A stretch of 64,000 bases of DNA, taken from contig JBMYLP010000001.1 of NCBI GenBank assembly GCA_049596455.1, positions 1 to 64,000 of the forward strand, read 5' to 3'. A program made the translations under genes and the position numbers. Below, in pieces: positions 59,236 to 64,000 of the stretch. Position 1 is the first letter of the stretch. Every line of letters starts with the position of its first letter. The notes under the pieces are model-generated. The model made no database searches and was not told the DNA's origin. It saw only the letters and a list, made by a program, of their open reading frames with translations. The stretch comes from UBA7446 sp049596455. Lineage in GTDB: Bacteria > Bacteroidota > Bacteroidia > Flavobacteriales > Flavobacteriaceae.

Positions 59236-61644
59236 TTATTGACGAAGCGTTGCACCTAGTTGTTTTTCGTATTGCTGTGCAATGCGCTGCATGGTTTTGT
59301 CTATTTGTTTGTCGGTCAGTGTTTTGTTTTTGTCGCTTAATGTAAAGCTGAGCGCATAGGACTTTTTACCATTTGGAATTCCTTTTCCTGTAAACACATC
59401 AAACAATTCAACGTTATCAAGAAGTTGCTTTTCCGTTTTTTGTGCAATTTGATGCAATTCTTCAAAAGTTGTATCGCTATTTACCAGTAGCGCTAAATCA
59501 CGATGTACCGAGGGGTATTTTGAAAGTGGCTTAACTTTAATATTTTGATTTGTATTTGCCAAAACAGTGTCTAGCCTTAATGTACAAGCAAAAACATCTT
59601 GTTCGATAGCTAATTGTTCAAATGCATCTACATTTACCAAACCGAGTGTTCCAAGGTATTTGTCTTTGAAGTGAAATTCAATGGCTTCTTTGTAGTGCGC
59701 ATGGTTTCCGGGCGTTTCTATGGCGTTAATTCCAAGACGCGTAAGCAAGCTTTTTACTACTCCTTTTAAGAAGAAAAAATCGGATTTTTGTTCTGCTACT
59801 GTCCAATGATTTGGAAGTTGTTGTCCGGTTACAGCAATACCGAGTGTTGCCATTTGTTCGGTTCCTTTATTGCCTTTATGATAGGTGTTTCCAAATTCAA
59901 AAAAGCGCAAATTTTGTTGTTGGCGGTTGTTGTTAAACTGTATCGCTTCGAGCATTCCGTAAAGCAGATGGGTGCGCATCACAGAAAGTTCGCTACTCAA
60001 GGAATTTAAAATTTTCACCATTTCATCGGAATTCTGCCCGTGTTTCGGTGTTGTTAGCGAGTTATTATATAGCTCATAAAACCCTTGCGCCACAAGTTGT
60101 TGTGCAATACGCTGTTCGTGTTGATTTGACAACTGTTTGGTAAAGTCAGGTACTGAACTGTTTAGTTTTGAACCTGTTGGGATATTGTTATACCCATAAA
60201 CACGTAAAATTTCTTCAACGACATCTGCAGGGCGGCGCACGTCGGTGCGGTACGTTGGGATTTCCAATCCTAAAGAGGTTTCAGTTACACTTGTCATCTT
60301 GATATCTAATCCTTGCAAAATCTTTTTGATTGTTTCGCGCGGAATTTCATACCCAATAAGGTTGTTGATGTATTCAAACTTCAACAGCACTTGATAGGGT
60401 TCGTGCTTTGTAGCATATTCATCCGTTATGTCCGAAGAAATTACGCCTCCAGCTACCTCTTGAATGAGTAACGCAGCACGTCTAAGCGCATATTTGACCA
60501 ATTCAATATCAATACTTCTCTCATATCGAAAGGAAGCATCTGTGCTTAGCCCGTGGCGTTTTGCCGTTTTGCGAATAGTAACAGGGTCAAAATAAGCACT
60601 TTCTAAAAAGATTTCGGTAGTGTTTTCAGAAACCCCCGATTCTAATCCGCCAAAAACACCCGCCAAACACATGGGCGTATCACCATCGCAAATCATCAAG
60701 TCTTCGCTACTAAGTTTGCGCTCAATTCCATCGAGTGTGACAAATGGCGTTCCTTCTTTAAGTTTTTGTACCCGAACAATTCCACTGGTGATTTTGCCTG
60801 CATCAAAGGCATGAAGCGGCTGACCCAATTCGTGAAGTACATAGTTTGTGGCGTCCACAATATTGTTGATAGGCTTTAGTCCAATTGCTTTAAGACGATG
60901 CTGCACATATTCAGGCGAAGGCTTTACTTTTACCCCAGAAATACGCAACCCGCAGTAACGCGGAGCTGCCTCATTATCTTGCACATCCACTTGAATTGCG
61001 CCACTGTAATTATCTGTTCGGAAAGAACTAACGGGTGGGGTTATTAAGGTAGGCGTTTCTTCCTTTAGAAGTAGGGCAGCACGCAAATCTCTAGCCACAC
61101 CAAAATGGCTCATGGCATCAGATCGATTTGGTGTAAGCCCAATTTCAAAAATGTGATCTGAAGTAATGGAAAACACCTCTTTACAAGGCTTACCTGCTTT
61201 GTGGTGGTTTTCTAGTACCATAATCCCATCGTGACTAGCGCCAAGACCGAGCTCATCTTCAGCACAAATCATACCTTGACTTACTTCACCTCGAATTTTA
61301 CTTTTTTTGATAACAAATGATTCTCCTGTTTCAGAGTAAAGTGTAGTGCCAACTGTTGCCACGGGAACCGTTTGTCCTGCTGCTACATTGGGTGCACCAC
61401 AAACAATTTGCACGGGTTCATCCAGTCCAATATCAACTTGTGTAACCTTTAACTTATCTGCATTTTGATGTTTTTCGCAGCGTAATACTTTTCCAATCAC
61501 AACACCTTCTAAGCCACCTTTTATGGATTGATACTGTTCAATACCCTCCACTTCTAATCCTAAATCGGTAAGGATGGTAGCAATTTCTGCTACGCTTAAG
61601 TCCGTTTGAATAAAATCGCAAAGCCAATTATACGAGATGTGCAT
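59236..61644 (-). CDS. pheT: Phenylalanine--tRNA ligase, beta subunit
   Basis: This 802-residue beta chain forms the alpha2-beta2 synthetase. An N-terminal tRNA-binding/EMAP-like domain (about 40-150; VVIGKVLRCEKHQNADKLKVTQVDIG) is followed by the B3/B4 editing domain (about 215-395; KPINNIVDATNYVLHELGQPLHAFDA). The B5 and catalytic-like domains come next, and the C-terminal FDX-ACB domain contains KPLSKYPSVHRDLALLV. The alpha subunit gene pheS is not adjacent in the window. A TATCTTTG promoter element lies at 61662-61669. Confidence 0.97.
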   Translation of the reverse strand: MHISYNWLCDFIQTDLSVAEIATILTDLGLEVEGIEQYQSIKGGLEGVVIGKVLRCEKHQNADKLKVTQVDIGLDEPVQIVCGAPNVAAGQTVPVATVGTTLYSETGESFVIKKSKIRGEVSQGMICAEDELGLGASHDGIMVLENHHKAGKPCKEVFSITSDHIFEIGLTPNRSDAMSHFGVARDLRAALLLKEETPTLITPPVSSFRTDNYSGAIQVDVQDNEAAPRYCGLRISGVKVKPSPEYVQHRLKAIGLKPINNIVDATNYVLHELGQPLHAFDAGKITSGIVRVQKLKEGTPFVTLDGIERKLSSEDLMICDGDTPMCLAGVFGGLESGVSENTTEIFLESAYFDPVTIRKTAKRHGLSTDASFRYERSIDIELVKYALRRAALLIQEVAGGVISSDITDEYATKHEPYQVLLKFEYINNLIGYEIPRETIKKILQGLDIKMTSVTETSLGLEIPTYRTDVRRPADVVEEILRVYGYNNIPTGSKLNSSVPDFTKQLSNQHEQRIAQQLVAQGFYELYNNSLTTPKHGQNSDEMVKILNSLSSELSVMRTHLLYGMLEAIQFNNNRQQQNLRFFEFGNTYHKGNKGTEQMATLGIAVTGQQLPNHWTVAEQKSDFFFLKGVVKSLLTRLGINAIETPGNHAHYKEAIEFHFKDKYLGTLGLVNVDAFEQLAIEQDVFACTLRLDTVLANTNQNIKVKPLSKYPSVHRDLALLVNSDTTFEELHQIAQKTEKQLLDNVELFDVFTGKGIPNGKKSYALSFTLSDKNKTLTDKQIDKTMQRIAQQYEKQLGATLRQ

Positions 61645-61661
61645 GATTGATATTTAAGCTA

Positions 61662-61669
61662 CAAAGATA
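61662..61669 (-). promoter_or_regulatory. -7 promoter element TATCTTTG of pheT
   Basis: TATCTTTG on the minus strand, 17 bases before the pheT ATG, in the 48-base gap after recG. Confidence 0.5.
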
Positions 61670-61692
61670 CACCGATGTTTTTAGTACACAAT

Positions 61693-63792
61693 TCAACCAA
61701 TGTACTTCCAAATCGATTTTCCTTGTTGCGAAAGGGCTAATGCCGAGCGTAATATTGTATGTTGTTTTTGCATCAATGTTGGATCATTTATAAGGATTCC
61801 ATCTACGGCATGCCGAACAGTTTTTAGAATATCGCTATCGTTTTTGAGGTTGGCAATCAAAAAGGGCAATACACCACTCTGTTGTGTCCCCATCAAATCT
61901 CCAGGACCACGAAGGGATAGATCTACCTCAGCAAGCTCAAATCCATCTTGCGTGCGTACCATGGTTTGAATTCGGGTTTGCGCATCTTGCCCTAATTTAG
62001 TTCCCGTCATCAGTACACAATAACTTTTGCTAGCGCCACGCCCCACACGTCCTCGTAACTGATGTAATTGCGAAAGTCCAAACCGCTCGGCACTTTCAAT
62101 AATCATAATACTTGCATTGGGAACATTTACACCTACTTCAATAACTGTTGTAGCTACCATGATTTGCGTTTTGCCCGCAACAAAACGCGCCATTTCATAG
62201 GCTTTATCCTCAGCATTCATTTTACCGTGAACAATACTTACTTGATAGTCAGGGAGTGGAAATTCACGAACAATACTTTCATAGCCATCCATCAAATCTT
62301 TATAATCCAATGCTTGAGATTCTTGAATAAGTGGGTACACAATGTAAACTTGCCTGCCCTTAGCAATTTCTTCTCGCATAAACTGAAAAATAGCTAAGCG
62401 ATTACTATCATTCCTGTGTAGCGTGGTAATCGGTTTTCGCCCGGGTGGTAGTTCATCAATGACAGATAAATCCAAATCGCCGTAAGCCGTCATGGCTAAC
62501 GTGCGTGGAATTGGTGTGGCGGTCATAACCAGTATGTTGGGCGGAATGCTATTTTTCCGCCATAGCTTGGCACGTTGCGCCACACCAAAGCGGTGTTGCT
62601 CATCTATAATTGCCAGTCCTAAATGTTGGAACGCTACGGGTTGCTCAAGCACAGCGTGAGTGCCAATTAAAATGTGTAACGACCCATTAGCCAAATCTTC
62701 CAATAAGGGAACACGCGCACTTTTTTTGACCGAACCTGTGAGCAGCCCAACCCTAATATCAAGTGGTTTTAACAGCTCGCTGATACTGGTAAAATGCTGC
62801 TGTGCCAAAATCTCGGTCGGAGCAACAAGCGTGGCTTGCATGCCATTATCGAGTGCCATAAGCATACACAATACCGCAACAATGGTTTTTCCTGAGCCCA
62901 CATCACCTTGCAGCAAACGATTCATTTGCGCTTCACTTTTTAGGTCGGTGCGAATTTCCCGAATCACACGTTTTTGTGCCTCGGTAAGCGGAAAGGGTAG
63001 GTGTTGATTGAAAAAAGAATTAAAATATTGACCTACTTCAGGGAAAGGAATCCCTTTTAGTTGCTGTTTTCGATGCAGTTTTTTTAGCCCTAATTGCAGT
63101 TGTACAAAAAATAACTCTTCGAATTTCATTCGATACTGCGCTTGCGCAAGTTCTTCTTGACTTTTTGGAAAATGAATGGCTGTAAGCGCAATGTTCTTCT
63201 CTATTAACTTGTATTTTTGAAGCGTAGCGGCTGGTAGTACCTCTTGAATTCCCTTTTCAATTTCTTCAAACAAATGCAGCATGATTTGACGCGTTACTTT
63301 TTGCGAGATACCGCTTTTTGTAAGTGTTTCTGTTGAGGGGTATACAGGTTGAAAATTTCCTTTTCGTTGTTCGTGATCTTCCAAAAACTCTAATTCGGGG
63401 TGGGCAATGGAGCATTTGTTTCCAAACCAATTTAGCCTACCAAATGCCATATAAGGCTTGTTGAGTTGTAGCGATTTTTGAATCCACTGATGCCCTCGAA
63501 ACCATACCAATTCCATGTGGTGTTGCCCGTCTGAAAAGGTTGCCACCAATCGGCTTCCTCTTTTTTGCTTTACGGTTTCAAGATGCGTAATACTCCCCAA
63601 TACCTGTACCTCAGCAGTAGTTTTTGGGATTTGACTGGGTGTAAAGTGCTGACTACGATCTATATAGCGATGTGGAAAAAAATACAACAGGTCTTGAAGG
63701 GTGTGTATGCCCAATTCTTTTTTGAGCAATTGCGCTCGGTTGGGCCCAACACCTTTTAGATAATCAATCGGTTTTTGAAGTAGCACAGCCAT
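61693..63792 (-). CDS. recG: ATP-dependent DNA helicase RecG
   Basis: This 699-residue helicase regresses stalled forks and processes Holliday junctions. An N-terminal wedge/OB domain (YLKGVGPNRAQLLKKELGIHTLQDLLYFFPHRYIDRS) precedes the motor. Walker A is in RLLQGDVGSGKTIVAVL and the box LAIIDEQHRFGVAQR follows. The later motifs are VMTATPIPRTLA, IMVATTVIEVGVNVPNASIMII and QLRGRVGRG. A TATCTTCG sequence six bases before the ATG resembles the -7 element with one mismatch. Confidence 0.97.
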   Translation of the reverse strand: MAVLLQKPIDYLKGVGPNRAQLLKKELGIHTLQDLLYFFPHRYIDRSQHFTPSQIPKTTAEVQVLGSITHLETVKQKRGSRLVATFSDGQHHMELVWFRGHQWIQKSLQLNKPYMAFGRLNWFGNKCSIAHPELEFLEDHEQRKGNFQPVYPSTETLTKSGISQKVTRQIMLHLFEEIEKGIQEVLPAATLQKYKLIEKNIALTAIHFPKSQEELAQAQYRMKFEELFFVQLQLGLKKLHRKQQLKGIPFPEVGQYFNSFFNQHLPFPLTEAQKRVIREIRTDLKSEAQMNRLLQGDVGSGKTIVAVLCMLMALDNGMQATLVAPTEILAQQHFTSISELLKPLDIRVGLLTGSVKKSARVPLLEDLANGSLHILIGTHAVLEQPVAFQHLGLAIIDEQHRFGVAQRAKLWRKNSIPPNILVMTATPIPRTLAMTAYGDLDLSVIDELPPGRKPITTLHRNDSNRLAIFQFMREEIAKGRQVYIVYPLIQESQALDYKDLMDGYESIVREFPLPDYQVSIVHGKMNAEDKAYEMARFVAGKTQIMVATTVIEVGVNVPNASIMIIESAERFGLSQLHQLRGRVGRGASKSYCVLMTGTKLGQDAQTRIQTMVRTQDGFELAEVDLSLRGPGDLMGTQQSGVLPFLIANLKNDSDILKTVRHAVDGILINDPTLMQKQHTILRSALALSQQGKSIWKYIG

Positions 63793-63887
63793 AAATAACG
63801 AAGATAGCAGTTTCCTGTTAATAACTATTTGTGTTGCGCCTTTATCAACCGTGAGGGTTTGGTTATTTTCACTTTTAAATCTGCGTT

Positions 63888-64000
63888 TTGGAAAACTACC
63901 TCCAACTTCTTAACGAAGCCCAACAAAAACCCACCGTTCACAAAGACGGACCCTTAATGGTAATTGCTGGTGCAGGATCGGGAAAAACGCGTGTGCTGAC
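63888..64000 (+). CDS. UvrD/PcrA-family helicase, N-terminus only
   Basis: The first 37 codons of a UvrD-like superfamily 1 helicase run off the right edge. The protein begins ENYLQLLNEAQQKPTVHKDGP and reaches the Walker A segment MVIAGAGSGKTRVL. The start is taken as TTG at 63888, since a stop lies in frame at 63876-63878 and no ATG intervenes. Whether it is UvrD, PcrA or another relative cannot be decided from this length. Confidence 0.85.
   Translation, partial: MENYLQLLNEAQQKPTVHKDGPLMVIAGAGSGKTRVL

Noticed and set aside
1..64000. Prophage, insertion sequence, CRISPR array or biosynthetic gene cluster
   Set aside because: No transposase, integrase, phage structural gene, repeat-spacer array or synthase cluster was found on either strand; the region is mostly housekeeping.

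Overview
This window reads as chromosome from a member of the Bacteroidota, most likely the family Flavobacteriaceae. The evidence is gene content (class II ketol-acid reductoisomerase, N-acylornithine-type arginine operon, LptF/LptG permease, FtsK and LolA together, DUF6952, glutaminyl-peptide cyclotransferase lipoprotein), the near absence of Shine-Dalgarno sites, and repeated Bacteroidota-type -7 promoter elements (TAnnTTTG). Almost every base is coding. No insertion sequence, prophage or CRISPR array was seen, and no gene-free stretch exceeds 300 bases.

Layout. 1-4860: partial tRNA-Ser, TauE-type permease, TonB-dependent receptor and FucP-type sugar transporter. 4886-10335 (minus): ftsK-lolA-lptF-ribB operon. 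10407-11599 (minus): peroxiredoxin, thioredoxin and DUF6952. 11701-13818 (minus): NhaC antiporter and a PIN-toxin/DUF6364-antitoxin pair. 13981-15381: lpdA. 15454-25424 (minus): a complete arginine operon from an N-acyltransferase to argH, ending in a membrane acyltransferase. 25509-30038: pabB, tilS and dsbD. 30000-33432: flavin reductase, YifB and an aldehyde dehydrogenase. 33484-41889: ilvDBNCA plus gapN. 41891-48807: dnaN, SAM hydrolase, phoH, purC, miaA, an exonuclease/GIY-YIG fusion and yggS. 48804-49741: a Gfo/Idh/MocA oxidoreductase cut by a 10-N assembly gap. 49908-64000: pcm, smpB, glyA, two lipoproteins, the SRP RNA, an SDR, transaldolase, ABC-F, small conserved proteins, pheT, recG and the start of a uvrD-like helicase.

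How the genes work together. The arginine operon holds every step from glutamate to arginine by the N-acylated route: acyl transfer, kinase, reductase, aminotransferase, carbamoylation of N-acylornithine, deacylation of N-acylcitrulline, ArgG and ArgH. proC sits inside it. The ilv operon covers isoleucine/valine synthesis except the final aminotransferase.

The most notable observation is an arginine-rich 20-codon reading frame directly ahead of the arginine operon. Its ATG lies 4 bases after a TAnnTTTG promoter element. The same spacing occurs before several other ATGs and before the SRP RNA 5' end, which points to leaderless transcripts and to an arginine-sensing leader peptide. A second basic 12-codon frame with the same promoter spacing lies at 49810-49848. 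Other points of interest are an ABC-F protein with one consensus and one degenerate ATP site, a RibBA-like protein whose GTP cyclohydrolase half has lost its zinc ligands, and four tail-to-tail gene pairs whose stop codons share exactly four bases.
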